Notes: a model not told the origin generated them from the sequence alone. A DNA stretch of 62,574 nucleotides from Halomonas sp. PR-M31 (GCF_001039575.1 NZ_JIBT01000008.1:1-62574), one strand, 5' to 3'; positions 17,191 through 28,880 are shown, numbered from the stretch's first letter. Translations and numbers: made by a program.

Positions 17191-20100
17191 TCAAAACAGG
17201 TAGATCGGCTCGCTTACACCTCCCAGGGCGAATGCTTCGGCCGTTGCGGGATCTTCGATAACCGCCGCCACGAAGCCGACTGGTAATGCGTCACTACCCT
17301 CGAAGCTAGCTGTACCGTTCTGGAACTCGTTGTAGTCGAATTTGGCAGAAACGTCAGCGAAGCCATTGCCATCCAACTGTACGTCGGCGAACTGAAACTC
17401 CATGGCGTTGTTGGCGGGGAAAGCATTATCTTCCAGCCGTTCCTCCACGATGCTTGCGATACCGCCTTCCTTGTTGACAACCGGTTGATGCCCCTTCGTC
17501 ATGACGACCCGCACCCACTCGTTCGCAGGGCCCGATACTTCCACGGTTGGGGCTTCCTCGAAGGTTCCATCTTCTCCGCGAGCCACATTGGTGACAGTGA
17601 GCTTCACCTCGGCATTTTGTCTCGGAGCCTGAGTTACCAGCGCCTGGGCACCGGATTGACTGCCATCCGCCATCAACTGCGCATGAGCAACACTACCGTC
17701 GGTGAAGGCAATATAGACCTTCGAGCCAATCAGCTCGGCGCCGGAAATGCCGCCTACGTCCCACTTTGGGTTCGTCCCCGTGTCGACGCCTGTTTCACCT
17801 CGCTTATCCATACCGGCGATCGAATTAGTCCATGTCCGCACTGAAACCGACGGTTTCACCATTGTTGAAGCCATCCTCCTGCGTGGCGGAAAACTTGACC
17901 ATCGCGCCTTTGAAGCCGCCATTCACCGAGTCGTTTTTCGGTTCCGAATCGGTTCCCGGTTGGAGGTAGTGCTCGTACTCCGAGGCTGGATCACTCCGCT
18001 TGCACCGGCACTGTCGATAGTCAGAGGTTTGAATATGGAGTCACCACCCTTGCCATCCGAATCAAACACGCTGTCATCGTAGAGCGCCGAGCTTACGTCG
18101 AAATAGACCGCTGCAATCTTCTTGTCACCGGTATTGGTGATCTGGAAAGAATTAGCGTCGTAGTTCGATTTCTGAACACCTCCTCCTGGGGTGATCGTAA
18201 TCGTGGCGGAGCCGACTGCTCCATCGCCATATGACTCGGAGGCCTCCAGGTTGGCATTGGCAAACGCCTGTTTTACCGCACTTGGTGTCGCCTCATCATT
18301 GGAAGCAGCATCGCCTTCGGAAGCAGTGACGTTCAGATACTCCCAGCTCGCTTGGAAAGAGCTCATCGTCTTGTAATCGTTGGAGGTCACGCCAACGGCG
18401 GTAGGCACGTCGGAATCGAGTAGATTCTCGAGTACCGCACTCGGCAACGTCTGTGCCTTGGCAGTAACGAAACCATCCGTTTCCTTGGCACGCAGCCCAC
18501 CAAGAGCCACATCATCAGTGCCGTACAGCGTCACGATGGGCGTAACCGTTCCGGCTGCCTTGTCGATCTGCAGCGTCATTTCCACGTTGGCAACGTCTTT
18601 CAGGCCCTGACTCTTGTCTACCAGCAGATCCTCGAGGACGTACTTGTCGTCGATGTTCTCTGGATCTTTTCCACTGCCATTGGACCAGAGCTGTACGATA
18701 TTGCCCTTGTTGCCCCCCAGGGTGAGTTTGACCAGCTCATTGTTACCCTGACTGCCCGTGCCGAAAACGATACCTTGTTGCGCGTAGTTGGGTATCTGAT
18801 CGCTGGACAGACCTTGAGCCTCCAGAGCCGCCGGGAAGGCATTGGAAAAGCGGGTTGCGATCTCTACCAGCGCCTGAGATGCATCACTCAGATCGACGTT
18901 CTTGATAAAGTCATTGGCGCTTGCACTCTTGGAGATATCGCCGTCGGAAGTATTGATCACCAGCTTACCATTCTCGACGCTGGTCACTACCGCCCCATCA
19001 TCGATACCGCCGAGCAGGCCATCGAAGCCGCCTTCTTCCAGCGGATTGCCCGCGGTCTCGAAGTCCAGTTCGAACATCGAGACGTACTCGACATCATTTC
19101 CCGTATCGGTACCGCCTCCCGTATCGGACTCGCTGAAGTCAATATCGAAGCTGGTTTCATAGGATGGCGTCCCGTTGCCGACGCTGTCCTGATAGCTCCC
19201 CGCGTTGACACCTACTTTGAAGGCGCCCTCGGGCCAGGCATTGGTTGCCTGGGGTGGGGTGATGACATAGGTGATGGTAGCGCTCTTGCCATCAGCGCTG
19301 ACAGTGATGGGGTTATCTTCCGCAAGAGCGACCGAGGCCGGCTCGATGCCGGTGAAGACAAGTTCATTCCCCTGGATAGCGTCCACATCGATGCCCTTGT
19401 CATCATTCAGGGTTACCTTTACCTGCAAACTGCTATCACTGTCGGTCGCTTCTTCGACCTGAATAGAATCGACTTGAGGCGCCACGTCAACGGCCGGGGG
19501 CGGTGTCGTATCCGTTGCCGAATTGAGCCCCAGCTGCTTGATCTCGATGGCGTTGATCTTGGGATTCTGGGCACCGTGCTTGAATGCCAGATTGATGACA
19601 TCGTCCTGAGCGGTGAACGTATAGGTACGAGACAGCCCGTATCCCAATAGTTCATCCTGAGAGGCTTCGGAACCCAGAGCCTGCTTGGCCTCTGCCAGCG
19701 GGTTAATGCCAGAGAAGATGTCGGGCACATTGCCATCCACCGCGACATCGAAGGAGCGACCCCCGGCGTCATTGAAGATGCCATCCCAGTTTTCGGTGTA
19801 GTACAAAGTGATCGAGTAGGTACCACCGGAGGTTACCGGGAAGCCATACTCCAGCATCTGCTCATCGTTGGTATTGTCGCTACGCTCATTCGTGTAAAGC
19901 TGCCAGGGCACGATATCGTCACCAAGACCCGAGAGATCGATTTCGCTCTGCTCGTCAGTCGCCTTGCCACTGTAGGTATTCTTTGTATTGCCCAGCAGAT
20001 ATTCGAATCCGGTGGTCTTGTCACCGAGCCAATCCGGCCCGCCATCGATGGCGGCAACATCGTCACCCCCGGCGTTGATGCGATACAGCACGCGCTCTTC

Positions 20101-23100
20101 AGAGTAGGTGATACGGGTACCCTGATTTGTCAGCTCGATATTGAAGACACTGGCGCCATCGCTTGGGTCGAAGTCCTTGAACTGATCACCCGTCAGGCTG
20201 ATCGTAGCGGTCTGCTTGCTGGAAGGATCGGTAAATACCAGCTTGACCACACCATTCTCCACACGGTAGCTGACATCCTTTCCAGTCAAATAGCTATCAA
20301 GGATCTGGATATCGTCTTCCGGTTGGAAATCCTCTACAACGCTGCCATCGATGGTGGCAAAGGAACCACGCACGCTGTCTGCGCCATCGCCGCCGATGAA
20401 GGTATTGTCACCGGAACCAGCGATCAAGATATTGTCGCCAGCGTTACCAATGACCGTGAAGTTCGCATCGGAACCGCTACCGTCGAAGTTTTCGACGTTG
20501 TCTGCTAGGGGCGCCAGAACCTCATCGCTACCGGTATAGACAATGGTGTCGATACCATCGGTACCCTCGACGCCAACGTCTTCGCCAGTGGTGCCCACCT
20601 GGATCGCGTTACCCCGCGCTTCGATTTCAAGGTTGTAGAAGTCGATTGCGGCGAGGCCTTTTTCACTTGCCGCATCCAAGGCAGAGGTTTCCGCAAGGAA
20701 GCCGACCGCTGCACCAGAGGGTAGCGTCGTGTCGCCATCGGTGATGGTATGGTTGCCAGTGAGAATGTCCTGCAGCACGCCGGGCGGCAAGGAGAAACCA
20801 TTGAGATCGATTGAGTTGATCTTGTCGTTACCCAGACGATAGCCTGCCTCGACTTCAAAACCGTTGGCGGTATTCACCGCAAGCTGAAGTCCAAGGGTAC
20901 TGACGCTACCGTCGGTCAACTGTGGCACCGCGACCCGAGCCAACGTGGTGTAGGTATCCTCGACTTCATAACCCACTTCGAAACCCGCGGCGAGTTCACC
21001 ATCGATGACCATGGTGCCAAATACCAGGCGCAGAAAGTTTTCTTGGGTGCCATCGCCGAGCATGACGCCAGTGAGTTGACCACTTACCAGGCTCTCGCCG
21101 GAGGGCATCCAGTTCTTGATCTTGGAGTTGATCACCAGGCTTTCAACATCATCGCCAGGATTGATGCCGACATGCATGGCGTCCCGGGCGCTATTGTCAC
21201 TTCCTACCACGGTACCGCCGACGACCTTCTTGATCTGGAAGATCGGGGCATTTCCGCCGGGAATGATATTTCCACCAAGATCGTAAAGTCCATCTTCCAG
21301 CTGATCCGCTTCGAAATTCTCTTCTTCCGTCTTGGCGTCACGGTTGGGGGTCTTGCCATCCAGGGCGGCACCCATCAGGCCGGTGTCGTTGATAGTTCCG
21401 GGATAGGGGCTCTTGGTAGGATCGAAGTCGAGCACGATACGCTCGCCGGCGGCAAGATCCAGGCCATTGTCCGCGTCAAACTCAAAGGGATCGTTGATAT
21501 GATCGACACCGTCCTGGTCACGATCGGTGGAGTTGACGACAATGCTGCCGGCCAGGGGTACCTTGCCGTTGTCAGGCTGAAGTATTTCGATTGCCGGGCC
21601 ACCCTGTTTGAAGATCGTCGCCCATACCGAGCCCTGGAAGGCCTTTTGCCCATTAAATGCAGCAAGATTGTCACCGATGGAAGCAAGCCCTAGCGGTGCA
21701 CCGCCAATATCCACCACATCGCGTTCCGCTGCCAGGCTTGGCCCTTTCCCCCCTTCCTTGGAATTCATCAAGCCGTTTTCATCGCGGCCCATGATAGTCA
21801 AGTTGCCTTGACCGAGACTCGCAGCGAAAATCGCCCCGGACATTTTCATTCCACTATCGGCGTCGTCGAAGATCGTCGAAGTGTATTCGGTCAGACCGTT
21901 AATGGAGCCTTTGCCGGAGTCGATGGCGCCATCGGTGTAGCCCCCCTCAAGATAGTTACCTTCGATGGGATTGAGTTTGGCCACCACCGAATCGAAGTCC
22001 TTGGGCATGCCGCTCTTACCCAATACTTCTTTGCCGTTGATTTCAGAGGGCGCGCTGGAATAATCGCTGACAAGGTAGGCGCCGCCATCCTTAGTGATGT
22101 AGTACTGCTCGCCTGGCGTTACAGCAATGACACGACCGGTCAAATCGCCAGTATTTACATTGTCATATTCTTTTTCGACAACCTTCAAAAAAGCCATGAC
22201 GACATCATAGTCGCTGCTGTTCTCACCGCTTTTGTCGACGTCAGAAAGCATCAAATAGGAGTTTTCCACACCATCTTCAGGGGTAAAGAGCAGCCCGGAC
22301 TGTCCGCCGCTGGCGCGAGTGGGATTGGGGTGGCCACCGTATACTAGCGTGAGTGTTTCGCCGCTATCCGGATCTGTCCACTCATAGGTAGCCGCGCCAC
22401 CTTTTCCAGCGGAAAGCTCACGACCCTTTAGATCGTCGGAGCGGGTGATCTCATGGAACTGGTCATAGTTCTTGGGATCCCAATCTTTTTCCAGAGTGAT
22501 GCTATCGCCACTATTGCCGTCACCATTATTGAGGTTGGTGGCGATGAAATTGACCAACTGCTCATTGTCGGTATATTTTCCACTTTCACCAGCTTCACCG
22601 ACCGGGCGTCCACCCCAGCTGTTGTTGGCGCCGTTATCGTAAGTCCAGACGCGGCCATCTTCTGTTACTTCTACATCATAAGCATTGCGGTAGCCCGCAG
22701 AGTAGATCTGAACGGGGCCGTTCAGGTCGATCTTGCCGCCATTAAGACCATCGTTGCCGCCAAAGGGGTCGTTGGCGTCATTCTCACCTTCCCGGGTAGG
22801 ATCATCCAGGGTCGGCACGTCGTAGATGTATTTGCGTCCCGAATCGGCGTCGGTCAGCACTTTCATGGTTTTCAACTGGTTGAGATCGATCTCGAGAATT
22901 GCGCCGCTGTAAGCGGTTTCCTGCTGGCCGGCAAAATTATTGGAGGGCGCGCCGGTATTGGTATTACCGCCGTTGGCCACGATCAAACGCTCGCTGACCA
23001 GCTGGCCCTGCTCATTGGTCTCTTGTACGACTTCGAGGCCATTCAGGGAGTGATTCTCTTCCGAGCGGGCCAAACCGCGCACGATATCCGTGGCTTCCCA

Positions 23101-23568
23101 GCCCGAGGAAGTTTGGTCGATACGGGTGATGGTGCCGGAATTGGTATCCAGGTTTGAATCTTCACCATCATTGCCGGCACCAATGCGACTATCGCTTGAG
23201 GTCACATAAACGCTGACCGCAGGCTTGCCGTCGATCATCACCGGGTTGCCATCGGCGTCGTAGCGAGGCACAACGCTGATACCGGTCACCTGCCGCGCGC
23301 TACCACTGGCATCTGTGCCGTCATCATTATGATTGGTAATACCCTTGACCTGGTTTAGGGTTTCGGCACTGGTGACATAAAAAGCGTTGGTCTGATTTTC
23401 ATCAGCAGGATTGGGGCTGCCAAAGGCGACGGTCAGAACCTTGACATTACCATCGACTTCGGTGACATAGAGTCGTCCATCAGGACCCCATTCCAGTGCC
23501 GTCGGTTGAGTTAGTGTTACCTTGTCGTTGAGATCAAGACCACTCCTGGAGAAATCATTTGTGACCAT
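17191..23568 (-). pseudogene. Giant multidomain secreted protein (propeller, RTX-like, malectin-like, Ig/lectin-like), frameshifted near 3' end
   Basis: Starts at an ATG at 23568 (AGGG seven bases upstream) and encodes roughly 2120 residues if two indels are corrected. There is no signal peptide or Cys, and it is rich in Asp, Gly, Asn and Thr, typical of Ca-dependent type I-secreted proteins. Order: a glucose/sorbosone dehydrogenase-like beta-propeller (about residues 15-680, e.g. GPDGRLYVTEVDG, SAGYRNAYDVEV); a DRDQDGVDHINDP Ca-type motif; an RTX-like stretch (GSGDNTFIGGDGADSV, about 1060); a malectin-like domain (about 1160-1320, ending INAIEIKQLG); an Ig-like domain; a LamG-like domain; and a C-terminal module. 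One base is missing near 17990 and one is extra near 17826. The original frame hits TGA at 17923-17925, then is open again to 17191. It may be intact in the organism. Probable role: Ca-binding matrix or adhesion protein. Confidence 0.7.
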
Positions 23569-23860
23569 TTTCAAACCCTGCGTAATGTGATTATGGACTC
23601 CCAACCTCTGCGTGCTGGAAGACACCTGCTGGACGTTCGATAGTCATCATGTGTCACGCTTTACGGTAAGCACGCATTCGATGACATCGGGTATCCTAGG
23701 CCATAATCATCGCCTTTAATTACACAAGGTAACAAGAATGAATATTTTGCAACATTTTGATTCGAAGTATTAACTTTTAACCATTCTTTAACTAGAGGTT
23801 AATAGCTGAAGCAGTATTACTTTTTGTAAGCGAACACTAATTAAACTGGAATCACCGCAT
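23569..23860. promoter_or_regulatory. Upstream region of the giant exoprotein gene with TTAAC repeats
   Basis: AT-rich, no gene. It holds three direct TTAAC repeats (23770-23774, 23777-23781, 23788-23792) and an inverted GTTAA (23798-23802), the last two forming a palindrome with a five-base spacer. This pattern resembles an operator, but no regulator is known. The promoter must read the minus strand. Confidence 0.4.
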
Positions 23861-23886
23861 GAAAAATGCCGCTTGGTAAGCGGCAT
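23861..23886 (-). terminator. Rho-independent terminator of dadA
   Basis: A perfect nine-base stem ATGCCGCTT/AAGCGGCAT (23866-23874 with 23878-23886), three-base loop, followed on the minus strand by TTTTTC. It lies 27 bases after the dadA stop. Confidence 0.9.
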
Positions 23887-23912
23887 CGAGGCATTTCATC
23901 TACGTTGAGACA

Positions 23913-25172
23913 TCAGGCTGTGTAGCGGGTAACATCCAGCCCTTTGGGGTCAATGGCCGGTTGGCGATTGCTCATCAGATCCGCGAGCAGATGAGCGCTG
24001 CCACAGCTCATTGTCCACCCCAAGGTGCCATGGCCGGTATTGAGCCATAGGTTGCGGTATCTGGTTCCGCCCACAATCGGCGTCGAGTCCGGGGTCATGG
24101 GGCGAAGTCCTGTCCAGAATTCCGCCTTTGCAATATCTCCCCCTTCAGGGAATACATCACCGATTACCATGGCGATGGTGGCACGTCGCTTCTCGAGCAG
24201 GTTCAAATCATAGGAGGCCAGCTCAGCGGTGCCGCCAACCCGAATACGGTCGTCGAAACGAGAGATGGCGACCTTGTAGGTTTCGTCCATCACCGTGGAT
24301 TGAGGCGCACCAGCATCATCGGTGACCGGCACGGTCAGACTGTAGCCCTTCACTGGGTAAATCGGCAGACGAATGTCCAGATCCTTGACCAAAAACGGTG
24401 AATAGCTGCCCAGACACACCACGTAACTATCCGCATTGAACTCCCCGGCAGAAGTCACGACCCCTTCGACATGATCGCCCTGGCGCTTGATGCGCTGGAT
24501 ATCGATATCGAAGCGGAATGTCACATTCAGATGATCGCGGCAATAATCCGCGAGACGATTGGCAAACAGATGACAATCGCCGGTCTGATCGTCTGGCAGA
24601 TGAAGCCCCCCGACGAACTTGCCCGGCACCCGGGCCAGCGCGGGCTCGACGTTGACTATGTCAGTGGCATCGAGAAGCTTGTGGCGAACACCGCACTGCT
24701 CGAGCACTTTCATGTCCTTGGCGACGGCATCGACCTGGCTTTCATAACGAAACAGCTGTAAAAGTCCGCGCTGACGGTCTTCGTAACGGATACCCGTGTC
24801 GTCGCGCAATTCATTGATACAAGTACGGCTATACTCGGCAATGCGTACCATGCGCTCCTTGTTGATCGCATAGCGCCCGCTGGTGCAGTTCTCGAGCATC
24901 TGCACCATGAAACGCGCCTTGGCTGGGTCCATGCGCGGCTGAATCTTGAGCGGCGCATGTTCTTGAAACATCCACTTGAGTGCTTTTTGTGGAATGCCCG
25001 GTGCTGCCCAAGGGGAGGAGAACCCGAAGGAGACCTGGCCGGCGTTGCCATAGCTGGTTTCCATGGCCGGTGAAGGCTGGCGATCGAGAACGGTAACCGT
25101 ATGCCCTTGTCGCGCCAGGTAGTAAGCGCTCGTCACACCCACGACGCCACAGCCAAGTACCAATACGTTCAT
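23913..25172 (-). CDS. dadA: D-amino acid dehydrogenase small subunit
   Basis: 419 residues from the ATG at 25172. It has an N-terminal FAD Rossmann motif [17 protein letters not shown], then [21 protein letters not shown], characteristic of DadA, and a C-terminal [19 protein letters not shown] segment closing the FAD site. The enzyme oxidatively deaminates D-amino acids (mainly D-alanine) to keto acids, passing electrons to the respiratory chain at the inner membrane. A dadX racemase is not adjacent. It has its own terminator downstream and 160 bases before it, so it is probably monocistronic. Confidence 0.93.
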   Translation of the reverse strand: MNVLVLGCGVVGVTSAYYLARQGHTVTVLDRQPSPAMETSYGNAGQVSFGFSSPWAAPGIPQKALKWMFQEHAPLKIQPRMDPAKARFMVQMLENCTSGRYAINKERMVRIAEYSRTCINELRDDTGIRYEDRQRGLLQLFRYESQVDAVAKDMKVLEQCGVRHKLLDATDIVNVEPALARVPGKFVGGLHLPDDQTGDCHLFANRLADYCRDHLNVTFRFDIDIQRIKRQGDHVEGVVTSAGEFNADSYVVCLGSYSPFLVKDLDIRLPIYPVKGYSLTVPVTDDAGAPQSTVMDETYKVAISRFDDRIRVGGTAELASYDLNLLEKRRATIAMVIGDVFPEGGDIAKAEFWTGLRPMTPDSTPIVGGTRYRNLWLNTGHGTLGWTMSCGSAHLLADLMSNRQPAIDPKGLDVTRYTA

Positions 25173-25332
25173 CACTGCCCCCAAGGGAATTTTTTATGCA
25201 TTATCGGCTGGCCAGCGGCGCCCGCTGGCGAGTGGAGAAGTATAGGGAACAGTTTGAAGAAAATAGCACTCTTTTAGCGGTGAAAAACACGATTACCCGC
25301 TTTATTTAAAGTCCTATTTGGCGATTTTTTCT

Positions 25333-26685
25333 TTATGTGAATTGCTCTGTAGTGGTTTGAACTGTCCTACCTCTAGATCCGATCGAGCGTCGATACATCG
25401 CGAATGCCAATCCGCCTGCCAAGACATTCCCGAGCGCTGCGCCTATTGCCACACCGAAGATGCCTGCCCACTGCGCCCCTAGCCATAAACAGGGTAGATA
25501 GCACACGAACAAGCGCACTCCGGACATCAGCATGGAGCGTAAAGGCCACCCCAGTGCGTTCGAAGCTGATACCACAACCATGCACACGCCCAGCAGGGCA
25601 TAGCTAGGTAGTAGACCTCGTATCAATAGGGTCAGCTCACTGCGGATTTCAGGATTGCCTGCCAACAGCTCTCCCACCCAAGGTGCAAGCAGCGCCATCA
25701 GCAGTCCCAGGCTCAATTGCCAGATCAAAACCACACGTAGCGCCAGCCACATCAAGCGCCGAATCTGCTGCCAGTCGCCGGCACCATAGCAACGCCCCAA
25801 CCAGGGGGGCAATGACATGGTCAGGGCTAGCACGACCATCAGCGATACGGTTTCCAGACGGCTTACCAAACCCCAGGCCGCTACAGCAGTCTCGCCAAGA
25901 GAGGCAATGATCGCCGTTGCCAGCATGGCTGCCAGCGGCGGCATGAGCTGGCCGATCATGGCAGGTCCGGCGATGCCCGCAAACGGTCGTGCGGACTGAC
26001 GCGCCTCTTCCATCAACCCCTGATTCGAGAGCCAGTCGGTACGCTTTAGCCGCAGGGTGACTATCAGCAGTCCCAAGGCGAACGCGATGGTCGTGGCCCA
26101 GGCAGCACCAGGCAGACCCAGTCCTTGCCAATCACCGATACCGAAGATCAGCAGTGGATCCAACGCCAGGTTAATAAGGCTGGTCAGCACCATCATGTTG
26201 CCGGGCAAACGCATCTCGCCTCGGGAACGAAACAGGCTATAGCTGAAATAGAGCAGAGCGCCGACCCAGGCAGCCAGCAGCTGTGGCCCCCAGTACTCGC
26301 CTATCAGTGACAGCAGCGATTCATCCGCCCCTAGCAGACGAAACAGCGGTGTTTGCAAAGCACCCAATAGCAGACACAGAACGCCGACGATCAGACTGCC
26401 GCCCAACAGCACCAAGCTACTCAAACGCCTTGCTCGAGGTGCTTCCCCAGCGCCCAGCGCTCGGGACACGAGAGCGGCAATCGCGATACCCAGCCCCACC
26501 TGGACACCGATGATCAGAAAAGATAGGGGAAAGGTAAACGACTGGGCCGCCAAGGGCGCGGTGCCCAGTCGCGCAATGAAAGCACTATCGACAAGCTGAA
26601 ACCCCAGTAGGGACAAGGCGCCGAGGGCCATGGGCCAGGTCTGCTGCCACAGCTGGCGTTTAAGAGAGGATTGAGACTGGCTCAC
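25333..26685 (-). CDS. MATE family efflux transporter (DinF-like)
   Basis: About 450 residues with twelve predicted helices. A GTG at 26685 with GGAG five bases upstream fits better than the GTG at 26691. The N-terminus WPMALGALSLLGFQLVDSAFIARLGT is the MatE domain signature region; the second MatE repeat begins near residue 235. The family exports cationic compounds in exchange for Na+ or H+. Substrate unknown; the short N-terminus and the LVDSAFIARLG motif favour the DinF branch over NorM. Confidence 0.88.
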   Translation of the reverse strand: MSQSQSSLKRQLWQQTWPMALGALSLLGFQLVDSAFIARLGTAPLAAQSFTFPLSFLIIGVQVGLGIAIAALVSRALGAGEAPRARRLSSLVLLGGSLIVGVLCLLLGALQTPLFRLLGADESLLSLIGEYWGPQLLAAWVGALLYFSYSLFRSRGEMRLPGNMMVLTSLINLALDPLLIFGIGDWQGLGLPGAAWATTIAFALGLLIVTLRLKRTDWLSNQGLMEEARQSARPFAGIAGPAMIGQLMPPLAAMLATAIIASLGETAVAAWGLVSRLETVSLMVVLALTMSLPPWLGRCYGAGDWQQIRRLMWLALRVVLIWQLSLGLLMALLAPWVGELLAGNPEIRSELTLLIRGLLPSYALLGVCMVVVSASNALGWPLRSMLMSGVRLFVCYLPCLWLGAQWAGIFGVAIGAALGNVLAGGLAFAMYRRSIGSRGRTVQTTTEQFT

Positions 26686-26755
26686 GGACACTCCGCAAGA
26701 ACCGGCTGATTTTCACCGGCCGGTTCCTTTAGTTCATTACAGAATTTTCGCTGCA

Positions 26756-26785
26756 GAAAAACGCTAACTGCATTAGAAGCAGTTA
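26756..26785 (-). terminator. Probable terminator overlapping the dkgB stop codon
   Basis: TAACTGC (26765-26771) pairs with GCAGTTA (26779-26785), seven-base loop. On the minus strand GCGTTTTTC follows. The stem begins within the dkgB stop codon, which is unusual but workable. The stem is short. Confidence 0.5.
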
Positions 26786-27598
26786 CTCATCCCATTTTGG
26801 GGCGAAATCTGGATTGGCAATACGATCACCGGCATCGAGCTTGTCGATCCTCGTCATCTCATCTTGCGAGAGATTGATATCGAGTGCCTCGAGGTTGGAT
26901 TTCTGATGCTCTGGCTTGGTCGAAGAAGGAATTACCACGATGTCACGCTGAGCGACCCAGGCCAGGGCAATCTGGGCAGGTGTGGCATCGTGCGTCTTGG
27001 CAATATCTTTGAGCACCGGCTCGTCCATCACCTTGCCTACCGCCAGCGGCATATAGGCCGTCACCTGCAGCCCCTTGGACTGGCAATGCTCGACCAGCTT
27101 ACGGTTGGCGAGAAATGGATGCACTTCGATCTGATTGGTCACGATGTGCTCCCCACCAGGCATCGATAGTGCCTCGTTGATCTGGGCAACGGTAAAGTTG
27201 GAAACACCAATTCGCTTGGTCAGACCCTTTTCTCGTGCCTCGCTCAAGGCGCCAAGATATTCGGACATGGGCACTTCGTCATTCGGCGACGGCCAGTGCA
27301 GCAGGGTCAGATCGACTTGATCCACTCCGAGCTTGCGACAGCTTTCCTCAAGACTTGCAATGAGATCGTCATGCTCGAAACGATCCCACCATATTTTCGT
27401 GGTCAGGAATATTTCGTCCCTGGGTATACCGCTTTGCTTGATAGCCTTGCCGACGGCTTCTTCGTTTTCATACATCTGAGCGGTATCGATATGGCGATAC
27501 CCCAACTCCAGCGCAGAGGTAACGGAATCGATGACGTCCTGCTCCTTGAGGCGGAAAGTACCTAAACCAATGGAGGGCAATATCTGGGTACGTGCCAT
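26783..27598 (-). CDS. dkgB: 2,5-diketo-D-gluconate reductase B / aldo-keto reductase
   Basis: 271 residues from the ATG at 27598 (AAGGAG seven bases upstream). It aligns by eye with E. coli DkgB throughout: GLGTFRLKEQDVI, IDTAQMYENEEAVGKAI, LTTKIWWDRF, LTLLHWPSPNDEV and VIPSSTKPEHQKSNLEAL. The AKR catalytic tetrad is present: Asp and Tyr in DTAQMY, Lys in TTKIW, His in LLHWP. The family reduces aldehydes and ketones (methylglyoxal, beta-keto esters, diketogluconate) with NADPH in the cytoplasm. It is divergent from the FAD oxidoreductase gene across about 150 bases. Confidence 0.9.
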   Translation of the reverse strand: MARTQILPSIGLGTFRLKEQDVIDSVTSALELGYRHIDTAQMYENEEAVGKAIKQSGIPRDEIFLTTKIWWDRFEHDDLIASLEESCRKLGVDQVDLTLLHWPSPNDEVPMSEYLGALSEAREKGLTKRIGVSNFTVAQINEALSMPGGEHIVTNQIEVHPFLANRKLVEHCQSKGLQVTAYMPLAVGKVMDEPVLKDIAKTHDATPAQIALAWVAQRDIVVIPSSTKPEHQKSNLEALDINLSQDEMTRIDKLDAGDRIANPDFAPKWDE

Positions 27599-27748
27599 AG
27601 TGAAACTCCTTGCGTGCATGCGATTGGCTGTCATGATCCTGAGCGCTGGCTAGAACATGGGGATAAAGGGCTGTGTTTCAAGGCCCAGGCGCGTCAGCCG
27701 GGCAAACCCCATGCTAGACTGAACGTCCACCCTCAAACACACATTTCG

Positions 27749-28870
27749 ATGACCGAGACCACTCATATCGTTCTGGTGGGGGCGGGACATGCCCATCTGC
27801 ACGTCGCGGCAAACGCCGGGCAATTAATCGATGCCGGTGCCGGGGTCACACTGCTGTCCCCCGGCAATTTCTGGTACTCGGGTATGGCCAGCGGCATGCT
27901 GGGCGGCGAGTATAGCGATGATGACGATCGATTGGACCCGGCGGCCTTGATCACGCAAGCCGGCGGTCGCTTCATCGCGGATCGTGTCATAGCCATCGAC
28001 CGGGAGCAGCGATTGCTCCATCTGGCCAAGGGCGATCCGCTTCCTTTTGATCTGCTTTCTCTCAACCTGGGTAGCCGCGTGGACGCACCTTCGATCAGCG
28101 GTATCGAAGATGCCAAAGGGGTTTGGCCCGCCAAACCCATTGATAATCTTTACCAACTACGGGAACTGCTTGAGTCGGCCCTTGGCGACTCGGCACCGCT
28201 GCCTCGGCTGGCGGTGATTGGTGGTGGCCCTACCGGTGCCGAACTTGCCGCCAATCTCCTGGCACTCAGTGAGCGTTATGGCAGGAAATTCGACATCAGT
28301 CTGATCAGCGCCAGCAAACGGCTTCTGGAGCATGCACCTCGCAGTGCCAGTGCCTGGCTAGCCAAACGCCTGCGACGGCGAGGATTGAGGATCGAGATGG
28401 CCGCCAGCGCCGTTACCTATCGGCAGGGCATGCTGACCCTGGACGACGGCATGCAGCTTCCGGCAGATCACATCGTCATGGCCACGGGACTAGTGGCGCC
28501 GTTACTGATCAGTGAATTGGACCTGGAGCATCATCCGCATCATGGCCTCGCAGTCACATCTGCGCTCCATACCCCCTATGACGATCGTATCTTTGCGGTA
28601 GGCGACTGCGCCTGGCTGAAGGATTCTCCCTACCCCAAACTCGGCGTGTTCGGCGTGCGCCAGGCGCCAATCCTGCTGCACAATCTCGTAGCGCACTTGA
28701 AAAACACGCCATTTGAAGCATTTCAGCCCCAGCGCCGCTATCTATCGATACTCAATCTAGGCGATGGTCGCGGCATGGCATTGTGGGGACGTCTGTGGTG
28801 GGCGGGGCGCCTGGCGATGCGGACCAAGCGGCGCCTCGATCATGATTTTATGCAGCAGTATCGTCCGTGA
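27749..28870 (+). CDS. NAD(P)/FAD-dependent oxidoreductase, NDH-2-like
   Basis: 373 residues from ATG 27749; an in-frame extension upstream overlaps dkgB and is rejected. It has two nucleotide-binding motifs: VLVGAGHAHLHV at the N-terminus for FAD and VIGGGPTGAELAANLL (about 155) for NAD(P)H, plus IFAVGDCAW near the C-terminus for FAD. The GAGHAHLHV start resembles the oxidoreductase domain fused to SelD in some bacteria and type II NADH dehydrogenases. No membrane anchor is evident. The gene ends 10 bases from the convergent ABC permease gene, with no terminator hairpin between. Confidence 0.8.
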   Translation: MTETTHIVLVGAGHAHLHVAANAGQLIDAGAGVTLLSPGNFWYSGMASGMLGGEYSDDDDRLDPAALITQAGGRFIADRVIAIDREQRLLHLAKGDPLPFDLLSLNLGSRVDAPSISGIEDAKGVWPAKPIDNLYQLRELLESALGDSAPLPRLAVIGGGPTGAELAANLLALSERYGRKFDISLISASKRLLEHAPRSASAWLAKRLRRRGLRIEMAASAVTYRQGMLTLDDGMQLPADHIVMATGLVAPLLISELDLEHHPHHGLAVTSALHTPYDDRIFAVGDCAWLKDSPYPKLGVFGVRQAPILLHNLVAHLKNTPFEAFQPQRRYLSILNLGDGRGMALWGRLWWAGRLAMRTKRRLDHDFMQQYRP

Positions 28871-28880
28871 ACGTGCAGTC

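Noticed and set aside
17191-17922. Separate 243-residue gene after the giant ORF
   Set aside because: It begins immediately after the stop at 17923 in the same frame and has no start or ribosome site; it is the 3' end of the frameshifted giant gene.
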